Source: Paraburkholderia polaris | GTDB taxonomy: Bacteria; Pseudomonadota; Gammaproteobacteria; Burkholderiales; Burkholderiaceae | Length of the DNA: 64,000 nucleotides | Assembly (NCBI RefSeq): GCF_012927345.1 | Contig: NZ_JABBGJ010000009.1 | Coordinates: forward strand, 124,001-188,000 | Direction of reading: 5' to 3' | Part shown: positions 9,835 through 20,270 of the stretch, piece after piece | How the letters are laid out: each line of letters opens with the position of its first letter | Position numbering within the stretch: position 1 is the first letter of the stretch | Notes under the pieces: model-generated | Database searches by the model: none | Seen by the model: the letters and a program-made list of their open reading frames with translations, nothing else | Told to the model about the DNA's origin: nothing | Program-made: the position numbers and the translations under genes

Positions 9835-10665
9835 ATGCCAGAGTTGCCAGAAGTTGAGGTTACCCGAAGGGGAATCGAACCGTATGTGTCCGGCCGCAAG
9901 GTTGAACGCGTCGATGTGCGCACGCCCGCGCTGCGTTGGCCGATTCCGGCGGACCTTGCGAAAACCTTGCGCGGCAGCGTGGTCCGCAAGGTCGAGCGCC
10001 GGGGCAAGTACCTTCTGTTCGAAATCGACGCCGGCTGGTTCATTGTGCACCTGGGCATGACCGGCACGCTGCGTGTGCTGCGCCATGTGCCGCATCCGCC
10101 GGCTGCGGCGAAACACGATCACGTCGACTGGATCTTCGACGAATTCATTTTGCGCTATCGCGATCCGCGGCGCTTCGGCGCGGTGCTGTGGCACCCGCGC
10201 GAAGCTGGCGACGTGCTCGAGCATCCGCTGCTCGCGGGCCTCGGTGTCGAGCCGTTTTCGCCAGCGTTCTCCGGCGCGCTGATGCACCGGCTAACGCGCG
10301 GTCGCAAGGTGTCAGTGAAGCAGGCCTTGTTGGCGGGGGAGATCGTGGTCGGTGTGGGGAATATCTACGCATCCGAAAGCCTCTTTCGCGCCGGTATCCG
10401 GCCCACCACCGCGGCGGGCCGCGTCTCGCTCGTGCGCTACGATCTGCTGGCGGACGCGGTGCGCGTCACGCTGGCCGCAGCGATCGAGAAGGGCGGCAGC
10501 ACGCTGCGCGATTTCGTCGGCAGCGATGGCGAAAGCGGTTACTTCCAGCTCGACTATTTCGTCTATGATCGCGCGGGGCTGCCATGCCGCGTGTGTGGAA
10601 CGCCGATCAAACAGATCGTGCAGGGGCAGCGTTCCACGTATTTCTGTCCCACCTGCCAGCGCTAA
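9835..10665 (+). CDS. mutM: Formamidopyrimidine-DNA glycosylase
   Basis: This 276-residue protein begins [13 protein letters not shown]; after Met removal the N-terminal proline is the nucleophile and Glu3 is catalytic. The C-terminus carries the zinc finger C-x2-C-x16-C-x2-C (CRVCGTP, then YFCPTCQR). The helix-two-turn-helix region includes [17 protein letters not shown]. It removes 8-oxoguanine and formamidopyrimidines. mutY follows six bases later, so the two GO-repair enzymes form an operon, divergent from the TPR gene. Confidence 0.97.
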   Translation: MPELPEVEVTRRGIEPYVSGRKVERVDVRTPALRWPIPADLAKTLRGSVVRKVERRGKYLLFEIDAGWFIVHLGMTGTLRVLRHVPHPPAAAKHDHVDWIFDEFILRYRDPRRFGAVLWHPREAGDVLEHPLLAGLGVEPFSPAFSGALMHRLTRGRKVSVKQALLAGEIVVGVGNIYASESLFRAGIRPTTAAGRVSLVRYDLLADAVRVTLAAAIEKGGSTLRDFVGSDGESGYFQLDYFVYDRAGLPCRVCGTPIKQIVQGQRSTYFCPTCQR

Positions 10666-10671
10666 TTTTCA

Positions 10672-11787
10672 ATGCCATCTCGTTTAAGCCCGTCTGCCCC
10701 GTCCGCTGCGCCTGTTTTCCCGGTCATGTCTGATTTTTCCGCGCGGCTGATTGCGTGGCAGCGCCAGCATGGTCGTCATGACCTGCCATGGCAGAACACC
10801 CGCGACCCGTATCGCATCTGGCTATCGGAAATCATGCTGCAGCAGACTCAGGTATCGACGGTGATTCCGTACTACGCAAAGTTTCTTGCGCGTTGTCCGG
10901 ATGTTGCCTCGCTCGCCGCCGCGCCGGCAGACGATGTGATGGCATTGTGGGCCGGCCTCGGCTATTACACGCGCGCACGCAATCTGCACCGCTGCGCGCA
11001 GGTGGTCGTCGAGCAGCATGGCGGTGCGTTTCCTGCGTCGGCCGACGAACTCGCTGAATTGCCGGGCATCGGCCGTTCGACGGCCGCGGCGATCGCCTCT
11101 TTCGCATTCGGCGCGCGGGCGACGATTCTCGACGGCAACGTGAAGCGCGTGTTGGCACGCGTATTCGGCGTCGCAGGCTTTCCGGGTGAGAAGAAAGTCG
11201 AGAACGCGATGTGGACGCTGGCGGAATCGCTGCTGCCGTCCAACGCATCGGACGACGACGTCAGTGCGTACACGCAAGGCCTGATGGACCTCGGCGCAAC
11301 GTTGTGTGTGCGCGGCAAGCCGGACTGCCTGCGCTGTCCGTTCGCCGCCGACTGCGTGGCCAACGTGACCGGACGTCAGCGAGAACTGCCCACGGCACGA
11401 CCGAAGAAAGCCGTACCGACGCGCCGCACATGGATGCTGGTGCTACGCGACGGTAACGCCGTGATGTTGGAAAAGCGTCCGCCGTCAGGCATCTGGGGTG
11501 GCTTGTGGAGCCTGCCCGAAGCTGCCGACGAAGCCGCGCTCGCCGAGCGTGCACGCGCCTTCGGTGGCGACGGAGCGGTCTCGCCGCTTGCGCCGCTTAC
11601 GCACGTCTTTACGCATTTCAAGCTGGATATCGAGCCGCGGCTCGCCGAGCTGGATCGCGGTGTCGGCGCATTGGGTGTGCTCAGCGACGCGGACACCGCA
11701 TGGGTCGCGTTAAGCGATCTCGACTCGTTCGGTGTGCCCGCGCCGGTGCGCAAACTGCTGGACAGTCTGCACGGCTCACTGCTCTAG
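10672..11787 (+). CDS. mutY: A/G-specific adenine DNA glycosylase
   Basis: This 371-residue protein has the N-terminal glycosylase core with LPWQNTRDPYRIWLSEIMLQQT. The helix-hairpin-helix is LPGIGRSTAAAI, and the catalytic Asp lies in ILDGNVKRVLAR. The [4Fe-4S] cluster ligands are C-x6-C-x2-C-x5-C (CVRGKPDCLRCPFAADC). A C-terminal Nudix-like domain that reads 8-oxoG follows (GIWGGLWSLPE). An alternative start at 10726 (MSDFSARL) is the more conserved beginning. It removes adenine opposite 8-oxoG, complementing MutM just upstream. Confidence 0.95.
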   Translation: MPSRLSPSAPSAAPVFPVMSDFSARLIAWQRQHGRHDLPWQNTRDPYRIWLSEIMLQQTQVSTVIPYYAKFLARCPDVASLAAAPADDVMALWAGLGYYTRARNLHRCAQVVVEQHGGAFPASADELAELPGIGRSTAAAIASFAFGARATILDGNVKRVLARVFGVAGFPGEKKVENAMWTLAESLLPSNASDDDVSAYTQGLMDLGATLCVRGKPDCLRCPFAADCVANVTGRQRELPTARPKKAVPTRRTWMLVLRDGNAVMLEKRPPSGIWGGLWSLPEAADEAALAERARAFGGDGAVSPLAPLTHVFTHFKLDIEPRLAELDRGVGALGVLSDADTAWVALSDLDSFGVPAPVRKLLDSLHGSLL

Positions 11788-11814
11788 CCAATCCTGAGCA
11801 GAAAGCACGTCAAA

Positions 11815-12447
11815 TCAAAGCAGTTGATGCTGCTGCATATAGTGATGAACCACGTCGATCCGCGCGCCGGCGTCCTGCAATTCCATCAGCTTTTGCCTTG
11901 CACGAAGGGCGATCGGCAGCACCTCCGCGAGCCGGTTCGACACCCATGACGGATCTTCCAGCCTGAACGGCTCCGCGAACGGCAAGCTGTCCGGATCGCG
12001 TTCGCGGATCGTTGCGATGATCCGTTCGAGCACTTCCGCGCATGCGCCAAATTTGGCCAGTTGCTCATTGTCCTCGAGCGGTATGTCTTCTCCGAGCGGC
12101 TCCGCCATGCCGACCAGCAAGCCGCTGCTCTCCACGCGATGCGACAGCAGGCGAAACCGCCGTGTGCCGCGCGCCCGAATCAGCAGCATGCCGAACGCTT
12201 CGACATCGCACTCTTCGATTTCGGCGAGGCAGCCAATTGCTTCGGGCACCGAAGGCTCTTCGGCGCGCGCCACTTCGGCGCCGCTCTTCAGCAGACACAC
12301 GCCGAACGGCGTTTTGTCACGCAGACAGTCGCGCGCCATATCGAGGTAGCGCGCTTCGAAGATTTTCAGTGGCAGCAGTCCATCGGGAAACAGCACCGTA
12401 TGCAGCGGAAACAGCGGCACATCGGCAAGCACAGTAGAAGAAGACAT
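11815..12447 (-). CDS. LON-protease substrate-binding-domain protein
   Basis: This 210-residue protein is made only of the Lon N-terminal (substrate-binding) fold. Signs are VPLFPLHTVLFPDGLLPLKIFE at residues 8-29, then the RYLDMARDCL and FGVCLL segments and a C-terminal helical bundle. There is no AAA+ or protease domain, so it is not Lon. Its role is unknown; standalone proteins of this type are common in proteobacteria. It is convergent with mutY and lies downstream of rapZ on the same strand. Confidence 0.85.
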   Translation of the reverse strand: MSSSTVLADVPLFPLHTVLFPDGLLPLKIFEARYLDMARDCLRDKTPFGVCLLKSGAEVARAEEPSVPEAIGCLAEIEECDVEAFGMLLIRARGTRRFRLLSHRVESSGLLVGMAEPLGEDIPLEDNEQLAKFGACAEVLERIIATIRERDPDSLPFAEPFRLEDPSWVSNRLAEVLPIALRARQKLMELQDAGARIDVVHHYMQQHQLL

Positions 12448-12486
12448 GGCGCAACGCTTCGAGTTGAGGCCGCGCGACGCGGCCGG

Positions 12487-13380
12487 TTAAGCCACTAACT
12501 TCGATGATTCGCCGGCATGAACCGGCGCATCGCGGTGCCGCACAATGACATTCGCCGACGTTGCGAGACGCGCGGCAAGCGTCTCCGCAATGAATACCGA
12601 GCGGTGCTGGCCGCCCGTGCAACCGATCGCGACCGTCAGATAACTGCGATTGTCGTCACGGAAATGCGGCAGCCATTTGACAAGAAACTTCTCGATGTCG
12701 TCGATCATTTCATGCACGACCGGCAGCGCGTCGAGAAAATCCACCACTGGTTTGTCGAGGCCCGTGAGCGGCCGCAATTCATGATCGTAGTACGGGTTCG
12801 GCAGCGTGCGTACGTCGAAAACAAAATCGGCGTCGAGCGGCACGCCGCGTTTGAAGCCGAAGGACTCGAACATCAGCACGAGCCCGGCATCTTTCTGCTC
12901 GATAAAGCGTTTGACCCATGCACGCAGCACGTTCGCGCGCAGATTGCTGGTGTCGATCTGATGGCCGAATTCAGCGAGGCCCGCCACGAGTTCGCGTTCG
13001 CGTTCGATCGCTTCGGCCAACGACGTCAACAAGCCGACGTCCGCATCATGCGCCGTGGAACCGGACAGCGGATGGCGGCGGCGCGTTTCGGAGAAGCGTT
13101 GAATCAGTGACTGCGTGCTTGCGTTCAGGAAGAGTACGCGCACGTCGTGGGAGCGCGACAGGTCGCGGATCATCGCGGGCATTTCGTCGAGCGAGGCGCT
13201 CGAGCGCGCGTCGATGGCGACCGCGAGGCGTTCTTGGCCGTCGTCGGCGAGATAGTTGGCCAGTTGCGGCAAAAAACGCGGCGGCAGATTGTCGACGCAG
13301 TAATAGCCTGCGTCTTCAAGCGCGTTCAGGGCAACTGACTTGCCGGAGCCGGAAATACCGGTGATCAGGATTATGCGCAT
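12487..13380 (-). CDS. rapZ: RNase adapter protein RapZ (nucleotide-binding)
   Basis: This 297-residue member of the YvcJ/RapZ family has an N-terminal P-loop GISGSGKS at residues 8-15. Family motifs include [20 protein letters not shown] and [21 protein letters not shown], and the C-terminal [18 protein letters not shown]. In enterobacteria it regulates glucosamine-6-phosphate synthase through small RNAs; in betaproteobacteria the target is not established. It lies beside hprK and ptsN, as in other Burkholderiaceae, suggesting a link to the nitrogen PTS. The family is usually about 285 residues. Confidence 0.93.
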   Translation of the reverse strand: MRIILITGISGSGKSVALNALEDAGYYCVDNLPPRFLPQLANYLADDGQERLAVAIDARSSASLDEMPAMIRDLSRSHDVRVLFLNASTQSLIQRFSETRRRHPLSGSTAHDADVGLLTSLAEAIERERELVAGLAEFGHQIDTSNLRANVLRAWVKRFIEQKDAGLVLMFESFGFKRGVPLDADFVFDVRTLPNPYYDHELRPLTGLDKPVVDFLDALPVVHEMIDDIEKFLVKWLPHFRDDNRSYLTVAIGCTGGQHRSVFIAETLAARLATSANVIVRHRDAPVHAGESSKLVA

Positions 13381-13485
13381 GGAGTCGTGGAATCCGTACA
13401 GTTCATCATAGCATCTGGTCCCCGTGCGCGTGCCGCCGCAGCCGTTGGCTGCGGGCGTAACACGGCGCGGCGGGGTGTCGCGGAT

Positions 13486-14454
13486 TCAGATCAATTTGCC
13501 GGGAAACTGGCTGTCCGGGTCCTGCATGGCCAAACGCTGGCGATCCATGAAGTCGCGCAGCGTATCGATGCCGCGCAGTTGCAGGATCGTGTTGCGCACG
13601 GCCGCTTCGACCAGCACCGCAAGGTTGCGGCCGGCCGCCACCTGAATCGTGACTTTGCTGATCGGCAAGCCGAGCACGTCGACGGTTTGGCTTTCCAGCG
13701 GCAGCCGCTGGAATTCGCCATCGGGACGGCGCACCAGTTGCACGATCAGTTTCAGCTTCATTTTGCGGCGGACTGCGGTTTCACCGAAGATCGTCTTGAT
13801 GTCGAGCAGGCCGAGACCGCGCACTTCGAGCAGGTTTTGCAGCAGCGGCGGGCAGCGCCCTTCGACGAAATCCGGGCCGAGGCGCACGAAATCCACCGCG
13901 TCGTCGGCGACAAGGCCGTGGCCGCGGCTGATCAGTTCCAGCCCGAGTTCGCTCTTGCCGAGGCCCGAATCGCCGGTGAGCAGCACGCCCATGCCGAGAA
14001 TGTCGAGAAACACGCCGTGCAGCGTGGCGCGCGGCGCGAGAATGCGCGACATGTAGAGGCGCAGGCTATCGATCACCGCAGCGGCGGACATTGGTGTCGT
14101 AAAGAGCGGCGTGGACGAGCGCGTGCAGCGCAGCACCAGTTCCGGCGGAGCGGCGACCCCGCCCGCCACCACCAGAAACGGCGGCTCCAACGCGATTAGC
14201 TCGGCCATGTGGCGCGAGCGGTCTTCGTCGGTTTGGCGCTTGTAGTAGTCGATTTCGGCGTCGCCGAGCACCTGGATCCGGTTCGGGTGGATCAGGTTCA
14301 AGTGGCCGACGAGGTCGGCGCTCGACGTGGCATTGGCGACCGATTCCGAAGAAAAGCCGCGCTCCCAGCCTTCATGCCCCGTCAGCCAGCTCAGCTTCAG
14401 CGTGGCGGCGTTATCGTCGAAAATGCTCTGGGCGTTGATGCTGGACGTATCCAT
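13486..14454 (-). CDS. hprK: HPr kinase/phosphorylase
   Basis: This 322-residue protein has an N-terminal DRTGG-like regulatory domain. The C-terminal kinase domain carries the P-loop [18 protein letters not shown] (about residues 162-179) and the signature [18 protein letters not shown]. HprK phosphorylates and dephosphorylates HPr on a serine. It lies between ptsN and rapZ in the order typical of betaproteobacteria and suggests regulation of a truncated PTS rather than sugar uptake. Confidence 0.95.
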   Translation of the reverse strand: MDTSSINAQSIFDDNAATLKLSWLTGHEGWERGFSSESVANATSSADLVGHLNLIHPNRIQVLGDAEIDYYKRQTDEDRSRHMAELIALEPPFLVVAGGVAAPPELVLRCTRSSTPLFTTPMSAAAVIDSLRLYMSRILAPRATLHGVFLDILGMGVLLTGDSGLGKSELGLELISRGHGLVADDAVDFVRLGPDFVEGRCPPLLQNLLEVRGLGLLDIKTIFGETAVRRKMKLKLIVQLVRRPDGEFQRLPLESQTVDVLGLPISKVTIQVAAGRNLAVLVEAAVRNTILQLRGIDTLRDFMDRQRLAMQDPDSQFPGKLI

Positions 14455-14584
14455 GAGTCAGTGACTCCAGTGTGGGCCGCTTGCCGGGCTAAGCTGCGGC
14501 CGCGCTCACGCGGCCCGCCTGTTTTGCCGGGCTATACCCGCATGCTGCGGGCGAGTAATCGGCGCGCGGACAACCGCCGATGCA

Positions 14585-15040
14585 TCAAGGTTGCCACTGA
14601 GTGAGCAGGCGATGCAATGATTCGCGGTCTTCTTCCGTGTGCAGGCGCTCGCGGGCCTCGCGATCGGACAGCAACTGGGCGATTTCCGAAAGGATTTCGA
14701 GGTGCTGCTGGGTGGCCTGCTCGGGCACGAGCAGGAAGATCAGCAGCGAGACCGGCTGGCCGTCGGGCGATTCGAAGGGTATAGGTTCGGCGAGGCGGAC
14801 GAACGCGGCGAGCGGTTGCTTCAAGCCTTTGATCCGGCCATGCGGAATCGCGACGCCTTCGCCGAGCCCCGTCGATCCGAGGCGCTCACGCGCGAACAGA
14901 TTGTCAGTGACCGTGCTACGGGCGATGCCGTTCTGGTTCTCGAAGATCAGGCCCGCTTGCTCGAACACGCGCTTTTTGCTGGTGACCGATAGTCCGACGA
15001 CGACGTTCTCGAGGGGAAGAAATTTGGCTAAACGATTCAT
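14585..15040 (-). CDS. ptsN: PTS IIA-like nitrogen regulatory protein PtsN
   Basis: This 151-residue EIIA-Ntr protein has the phosphorylatable histidine His67 in GVAIPHGRIKG. The family motifs LARERLGSTG and LLIFLLVPEQA are visible. I chose the ATG at 15040, which gives MNRLAKFLPLENVVV; an upstream in-frame ATG adds 25 unconserved residues. It is the terminal phosphoacceptor of the nitrogen PTS and modulates potassium, nitrogen and envelope responses. It is downstream of hpf and upstream of hprK. Confidence 0.94.
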   Translation of the reverse strand: MNRLAKFLPLENVVVGLSVTSKKRVFEQAGLIFENQNGIARSTVTDNLFARERLGSTGLGEGVAIPHGRIKGLKQPLAAFVRLAEPIPFESPDGQPVSLLIFLLVPEQATQQHLEILSEIAQLLSDREARERLHTEEDRESLHRLLTQWQP

Positions 15041-15400
15041 GTTGACAGGCGAAAACGTGGCCTGGGTTCTCCTCGCTGGGGCGTTTGAGTGGCGTTCCAT
15101 TCGTTTGATGCTCACGGCGACGTACGTTGGAGCCCGAAAGCGCAGGACTCCGGCCGACCGTTTCCCGTTTGAGCTAACTTGACCCCGATGGTAACCGGAA
15201 CATTATAGAACAGGGTAGCGACGGATGGTGCGGCGCGCCATCTATGCATCATAGGTTTCTTCGCAGGATTGATCCGATCTGCGCCACTGCACGAGAAAGG
15301 TGCCCTGAAACGAAAAACCGCCCGGTCTCGGGCGGTTTGGCTGGGCAAATGAGGCAAATGAGGACAAACGAAGGAAAGTAAAGAAACCTTCTAGTCTTCC
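15041..15400. other. Intergenic region between hpf and ptsN
   Basis: This 360-base gap holds the hpf terminator (15313-15338) and presumably a ptsN promoter. I see no convincing gene. The open frames are short and unlike proteins. Confidence 0.6.
15312..15339 (-). terminator. Rho-independent terminator downstream of hpf
   Basis: A perfect stem (aaaccgcccg / cgggcggttt) with a four-base loop is followed on the minus strand by TTcg. It lies 62 bp after the hpf stop and suggests that ptsN has its own promoter. Confidence 0.8.
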
Positions 15401-15757
15401 TTATTGCGGCGGCACGTCTAGTAGCGGCGCCGGCTGGTACTTAATCGCATCGTGCTGATGGCCTTGCAGGCGATCCTTATGGCGTATCACTTGCCGGTCG
15501 AGCTTGTCGATCATCAGATCGATCGCAGCGTAAAGATCGCTGTCACAGCTCTCGACGAAGATATCTTTGCCCTTGAGATGCAGGTTGATTTCAACCTTTT
15601 GCCGCTTTTCCTTTTCCTTGTGGTTGTCGACCGAGAGGACCACACTGCCGTCGATTACCTGATCGAAATGTCTTAGCACCCTATCCAGTTTGGTGATCAC
15701 GTATTCGCGCAACGCAGGCGTTACTTCGAGGTGGTGTCCACTGATCTGCAGATTCAT
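15401..15757 (-). CDS. hpf: Ribosome hibernation-promoting factor
   Basis: This 118-residue protein is the short/intermediate HPF type. It starts [20 protein letters not shown] and contains the [20 protein letters not shown] helix and basic RNA-contacting residues. It binds the 30S decoding region and promotes 100S dimers in stationary phase. A ggag Shine-Dalgarno sequence at about 15764-15767 supports the start at 15757. It follows rpoN on the same strand, a conserved arrangement. Confidence 0.94.
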   Translation of the reverse strand: MNLQISGHHLEVTPALREYVITKLDRVLRHFDQVIDGSVVLSVDNHKEKEKRQKVEINLHLKGKDIFVESCDSDLYAAIDLMIDKLDRQVIRHKDRLQGHQHDAIKYQPAPLLDVPPQ

Positions 15758-15927
15758 AGTGCTTCTCCAAGCTAGAGGCCGCTTGTTCCGCACGATGACG
15801 AAGGTCCGGTCGATCTGTCGGCTTGCCTGAGTCGCCCCCCGGTGACTGACTTCTGGCAGGTCGCATCGGCCGGCCTGTCCGCCAACTGCGGAGCGGCCGG
15901 TAAATGCCCGTCGCGGGAGGCGGCGGG

Positions 15928-17445
15928 CTACAGAGACTTGCGCAGGTTGACTGCCGGAATCTTGAGCGCTTCGCGATACTTCGCAACGGTACGCCGTGCG
16001 ACCACGAAGCCCTGTTCCGCCAGCAGTTCGGCTATGCGGCTGTCTGAAAGAGGAGATTTCGGGTTTTCCGCTCCTATCAGTTGCTTGATGAGCGCGCGAA
16101 TCGCTGTTGAAGAGGCCGCGCCGCCCGTGTCAGTCGAAACGTGTGATCCAAAGAAGTACTTAAATTCAAGCGTCCCGAATGGGGTCAGCATGTATTTACC
16201 AGTTGTCACACGCGAGACAGTTGACTCGTGTAGGCCCAGCGTATCAGCAATTTCTCGCAAAACCAAGGGGCGCATGGCAATTTCGCCATGCACAAAAAAG
16301 CTCTTCTGACGCTCGACAATAGCCTGCGCCACGCGGAGGATGGTCTCGAAGCGTTGCTGGATATTCTTGATCAGCCAGCGTGCTTCCTGCAGTTGCTGGC
16401 GCAACGATCCGCTGCCCGGATCGCCCCGGTTATTGCGCAGAATATTCGCGTACAGGTGGTTAATACGCAGCTTCGGCACCACTTCCGGATTGAGTTCAGC
16501 CTGCCAGCCCTGCGCCGTTTTGCGCACCATGATGTCGGGCACGACATAGTCCGCTTCCGCCTTGCCGTAAGCGGCGCCAGGAAACGGCTCGAGCGAGCGG
16601 ATCAGAACATGGGCATCCCGCAGATCGTCGTCGTTCGCCTTCAGATGCTTGCGCAGGCGCGTGAAGTCGCGTGCCGCGAGCAGTTCCAGGTGATGGGCGA
16701 CGATGTCGAGCGCAAGGGTGCGCGTAGGCGACTGTTCGAGCCGCAACAATTGCAACTTGAGACATTCGGACGCGGAGCGCGCGCCGACCCCAGCAGGGTC
16801 GAAGCTATGCAGCAGCGCGAGCGCGGCGTTCATTTCGTCGAGATCGACTTCGAGCTCTTCAGGCAGGTCGGTCAGTACTTCATCGAGCGTGGCGGCAAGA
16901 TAGCCGTCGTCGTCGAGCGATTCGATCAGGAAGGTGATCAGCGCGCGGTCGCGCTGGCTCGCCTGGGTGACGCGAAGTTGCGCCATCAGGTGATCGCGCA
17001 ACGAGGTGCTCGATTCGTGGATTTGCAGGGGCGGCAGGTCGTCGTCGTCCGAGGCATTGCCGGAGCGGCCGTAGTCGCCGAGATCCCATTGCGACGCGTC
17101 GCCGTTACCGTCGCTCGCGAGGCCGTTGTATTCGTCGACACCCTGTGGCTCGCCGTTCTCGGCGCGCTCGCTGCTGCTGGTGGACGAAGACGACGTGTTG
17201 CCGCCCATCTGGTCGGGCGGTGCGGAGGAGTTGGGCGACTGGGTGATCAGCGAGCCGTCGGCCGCCACGCGCAGGGGACTCGCGATCCAGTCGTCCTCGT
17301 TCTCGAGGAGCGGATTCTGCGAGATCGCCATTGCGACTTCCTGCTGCAGTTCGAGCGTGGACAGCTGAAGCAGCCGGATGGACTGCTGCAGTTGCGGGGT
17401 CAGCGCAAGATGCTGCGATAGGCGGAGTTGGAGGCTGGCTTTCAT
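15928..17445 (-). CDS. rpoN: RNA polymerase sigma-54 factor
   Basis: This 505-residue sigma factor has region [21 protein letters not shown] with its Gln/Leu-rich activator-responsive segment, then an acidic linker. The C-terminal DNA-binding part includes the RpoN box [10 protein letters not shown] near the end. It directs transcription from -24/-12 promoters with enhancer-binding proteins. I chose the start at 17445 (MKASLQ), the canonical beginning; 46 upstream in-frame codons are not family-like. It lies between lptB and hpf. Confidence 0.96.
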   Translation of the reverse strand: MKASLQLRLSQHLALTPQLQQSIRLLQLSTLELQQEVAMAISQNPLLENEDDWIASPLRVAADGSLITQSPNSSAPPDQMGGNTSSSSTSSSERAENGEPQGVDEYNGLASDGNGDASQWDLGDYGRSGNASDDDDLPPLQIHESSTSLRDHLMAQLRVTQASQRDRALITFLIESLDDDGYLAATLDEVLTDLPEELEVDLDEMNAALALLHSFDPAGVGARSASECLKLQLLRLEQSPTRTLALDIVAHHLELLAARDFTRLRKHLKANDDDLRDAHVLIRSLEPFPGAAYGKAEADYVVPDIMVRKTAQGWQAELNPEVVPKLRINHLYANILRNNRGDPGSGSLRQQLQEARWLIKNIQQRFETILRVAQAIVERQKSFFVHGEIAMRPLVLREIADTLGLHESTVSRVTTGKYMLTPFGTLEFKYFFGSHVSTDTGGAASSTAIRALIKQLIGAENPKSPLSDSRIAELLAEQGFVVARRTVAKYREALKIPAVNLRKSL

Positions 17446-17630
17446 GGCAAGTTCAGATTCATTGTAGAGAGTTTGCCACGACCGCGATACATTGCGACAT
17501 TCGCAATTACGCGTGCGCCTGTTTTCGGCGGCGCTGGGCGCGGGACGGCCCAGGTCAAAAATACTGATGTGCAGGTGCCGCAAAGTGTCCGGCGGATGCG
17601 CGCTAGCACCGCCGGCAATCCTTGGTGCAC

Positions 17631-18416
17631 TTACATGCGGAAGTGTTCGCCCAGATAGACGCGCCGCACGCTTTCGTTTTCGATGATGTCGCTCGGCGCA
17701 CCGGCGGCCAGCACGCTGCCGTCGCTGATGATGTAGGCGTGGTCACAGATGCCGAGGGTTTCGCGCACGTTGTGGTCGGTGATCAGCACGCCGATATTTC
17801 GCTGCTTCAGAAATTTGACGATCTTCTGGATTTCCAGCACCGCGATCGGATCGACACCCGCGAACGGTTCGTCGAGCAGAATGAAGCTCGGATTGGTGGC
17901 TAGCGCACGTGCAATTTCGACCCGTCGACGCTCGCCGCCGGACAGCGACAGTGCCGGATTCTCACGCAAGTGAGCGATCTGCAGTTCGTCGAGCAATGCC
18001 TCGGTGCGGCTCGTGATGGTGTCTTTGCTGAGCCGCTTGCCGTTGTCTTCGTGCTGCAATTCCAGCACCGCGCGAATATTTTCCTCGACGGAGAGCTTGC
18101 GGAACACCGACGCTTCCTGCGGCAGATACGACAAGCCCAGCGACGCGCGCTTGTGGATCGGCAACAAGCTGATCGACTTGCCGTCCAGATCGATTTCACC
18201 TGCATCGAGCGGCACGAGGCCGACGATCATATAGAACGAGGTGGTCTTGCCGGCGCCATTGGGGCCGAGCAGGCCGACCACTTCGCCGCTTTTCACGTCG
18301 AGCGACACGTCTTTGACGACCGTGCGCGAGCCGTAACGCTTCTTCAGGTTGCGGACCACCAGCGAACTGCTGGTGCCGGCCGGTTTGCGATTGGGGAGGG
18401 ACGCGGAAGAACTCAC
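17631..18416 (-). CDS. lptB: LPS export ABC transporter ATP-binding protein LptB
   Basis: This 261-residue ABC ATPase has Walker [11 protein letters not shown]-loop [13 protein letters not shown], signature LSGGERRR, and Walker [13 protein letters not shown] followed by the H-loop TDHN. It powers extraction of LPS from the inner membrane with LptFG (encoded elsewhere). Its ATG overlaps the lptA stop by four bases. A Ser/Lys-rich N-terminal extension of about 20 residues precedes the core, common in Burkholderia. Confidence 0.95.
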   Translation of the reverse strand: MSSSASLPNRKPAGTSSSLVVRNLKKRYGSRTVVKDVSLDVKSGEVVGLLGPNGAGKTTSFYMIVGLVPLDAGEIDLDGKSISLLPIHKRASLGLSYLPQEASVFRKLSVEENIRAVLELQHEDNGKRLSKDTITSRTEALLDELQIAHLRENPALSLSGGERRRVEIARALATNPSFILLDEPFAGVDPIAVLEIQKIVKFLKQRNIGVLITDHNVRETLGICDHAYIISDGSVLAAGAPSDIIENESVRRVYLGEHFRM

Positions 18417-19084
18417 TGGTTCGGTGCTCCCTGGATCGTGGTAGATGGCGCGAGCGTGGCCGACGCGCCGTTCAGCGGCGCGGCGCCGCCATTGCGCGGC
18501 GCCAGCATGGCGCGCACACGGCCGGTCGGGTTGCCCGGGCCGGCGACGTCCTTACCCGCCTTCGCGGTGTAGAAGTCGTTCTGGCCGTCATACGTGATGA
18601 CGCTGCCATGCACCTGGTCCATTACCGTCGAGAGGCCTTGGAGGCGCTTCACGGTGGCATTGGTGGTGAGCGTGGTCAGATCCTGCTTGCCGTCGTAGTC
18701 GATACGAATGGCCGTGCCTTCGATGTATTCATCGAGGCCTTCGCGTTTCTGGCGGAAATACGACAGATTGCCGCCGCTCGACGTGCCGGTGGCGTACTGA
18801 TAGCCCTGCGGGTCTTGCGTCACTTCGACTCGATCGGCCCTGATCACGATCGTGCCTTTGGTGGCGACCACGTGGCCGGTGAAGATGTTGACCTGTTTGA
18901 GGTCGTCGTAAGTCATGTTGTCCGCTTCGATGTTCAGCGGCTTGTCCTTGTCGGCGCGGTCGGCGTGCGCAAGCGGCGCGAAGCCGGCGAGCGGCAACGC
19001 GACAATCAGCGCAGCGAGTCCGGCGCGGCACGCGGACAGGGTGCGCGAGCGGCCGGTATCAAAACGGGGGAACGATTCGTTCAT
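18413..19084 (-). CDS. lptA: Periplasmic LPS transport protein LptA
   Basis: This 223-residue protein has a signal peptide cleaved near PLAHADRADK (about residue 43). A beta-jellyroll OstA/LptA domain follows (LNIEADNMTYDDLKQVNIFTG, then GTIVIRADRVEV). It bridges LPS across the periplasm. The C-terminal 40 residues are low-complexity Pro/Ala/Gly. It sits between lptC and lptB; an ATGA overlap couples it to lptB. Confidence 0.93.
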   Translation of the reverse strand: MNESFPRFDTGRSRTLSACRAGLAALIVALPLAGFAPLAHADRADKDKPLNIEADNMTYDDLKQVNIFTGHVVATKGTIVIRADRVEVTQDPQGYQYATGTSSGGNLSYFRQKREGLDEYIEGTAIRIDYDGKQDLTTLTTNATVKRLQGLSTVMDQVHGSVITYDGQNDFYTAKAGKDVAGPGNPTGRVRAMLAPRNGGAAPLNGASATLAPSTTIQGAPNQ

Positions 19085-19104
19085 GCAGTCACGCCTGGAA
19101 TGGA

Positions 19105-19713
19105 TTACCCGGGTTGCTTGGGCGAGCTGGCGGAGCCTTCGGACGCGGCAATCGCGCCCTTCACATTGCCGAACAGCTGCATTACCCGGGTGACGTTGTT
19201 GTAGTTCATGCCGCTGGCAGTCATCACAGACATGCCGCGCTGAAGTTTAACCGGCTTTTCGGTCTCGATCACATCGTCGTTGACCAGCACCCTAAAATGC
19301 TGCGAATCCGCTTGCATCTGCGGATCGCCGTTTCCGGCGGCCCGCAGAATGCGCGCGTTGTCGTACAGATTGACGATCGAGGCGTCGCCGTTGACCGTAC
19401 CGGTGTCGCCGGTCGCGGTGACGATCGGCTTGCCCGGCTGGAACGCGCGCATGGCCGGCTTGACCAGATCGCTCAACTCGTCGTCTTCATAGTGGATCAG
19501 ACTGGTGGCGGTCAGGCGGTATTGCGTCGAGCCCGACTGATCGAGTTCGGAAACCGAGAAGTTGTCCGCGAAGTAGTCGGGCGTGTGCTCCTTGGGGCGC
19601 ACCACGCCTTCATTCTGCCGCGGCAGCGTGGCTTGCAGCAGCCACCATGTAATGCCGGCGAGCGCGGCCATCGCGACGAGCGGAATCAGTGAGGTCCAGC
19701 GAAACCGATTCAT
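19105..19713 (-). CDS. lptC: LPS export protein LptC
   Basis: This 202-residue protein has one N-terminal transmembrane helix (about residues 7-27, SLIPLVAMAALAGITWWLL) and a periplasmic LptC fold (YFADNFSVSELDQSGSTQYRLTA). It passes LPS from LptBFG to LptA. Its start overlaps the kdsC stop by four bases and lptA follows 20 bp later, so kdsD-kdsC-lptC-lptA-lptB forms one tight operon. Confidence 0.93.
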   Translation of the reverse strand: MNRFRWTSLIPLVAMAALAGITWWLLQATLPRQNEGVVRPKEHTPDYFADNFSVSELDQSGSTQYRLTATSLIHYEDDELSDLVKPAMRAFQPGKPIVTATGDTGTVNGDASIVNLYDNARILRAAGNGDPQMQADSQHFRVLVNDDVIETEKPVKLQRGMSVMTASGMNYNNVTRVMQLFGNVKGAIAASEGSASSPKQPG

Positions 19714-20270
19714 CCGACAAGGCCTCGCTGTTCGCCGCTACAGGCTGCCGCGAGCAGCGCATCGTATTTGTTCTGCGCGCGCAGCAGCGTATCGACGACT
19801 TCGCGCGCCGCGCCGTGGCCGCCGCGTGCTTCGCTGACCCAATGGGCGCGCGCGATCACTTCAGGATGCGAATTGGCCGGCGCCGCGGCGAAGCCGACCT
19901 TCAGCATCACGCCGAGGTCGACCCAGTCGTCGCCCATGTAGCCGCATTCTTCCGCGCTGATACCGGTTTGCTGCAAAAGGTCGGCGAACGCCTGCGGTTT
20001 GTCCTGCACGCCCTGATACACGTGGCTGATATTCAGTTCCTTGACCCGAGCCGCGACGATGCCCGACTGGCGCCCGGTGATGATCGCCGTTTCGATGCCG
20101 GCCTGGCGCAGCAGCTTCATGCCGTGGCCGTCCATCGAATTGAACGCCTTCATCGTGTCGCCTTCCGCCGTAAACAGCAGGCCGCCGTCGGTCAGCACGC
20201 CGTCGACGTCGAAAATCATCAGCTTGACGCGGCTGGCGCGTTCAGTGGCGGTAAGGGGGGCGGCGGGCAT
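19710..20270 (-). CDS. kdsC: 3-deoxy-D-manno-octulosonate-8-phosphate phosphatase
   Basis: This 186-residue HAD phosphatase has motif I IFDVDGVLTDG (Asp nucleophile at about residue 20), motif II in ITGRQSG, and motif IV MGDDWVDLGVM. It has no cap domain, as in the tetrameric KdsC family. It dephosphorylates Kdo-8-phosphate for LPS inner-core synthesis. It overlaps kdsD by one base and lptC by four. Confidence 0.94.
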   Translation of the reverse strand: MPAAPLTATERASRVKLMIFDVDGVLTDGGLLFTAEGDTMKAFNSMDGHGMKLLRQAGIETAIITGRQSGIVAARVKELNISHVYQGVQDKPQAFADLLQQTGISAEECGYMGDDWVDLGVMLKVGFAAAPANSHPEVIARAHWVSEARGGHGAAREVVDTLLRAQNKYDALLAAACSGEQRGLVG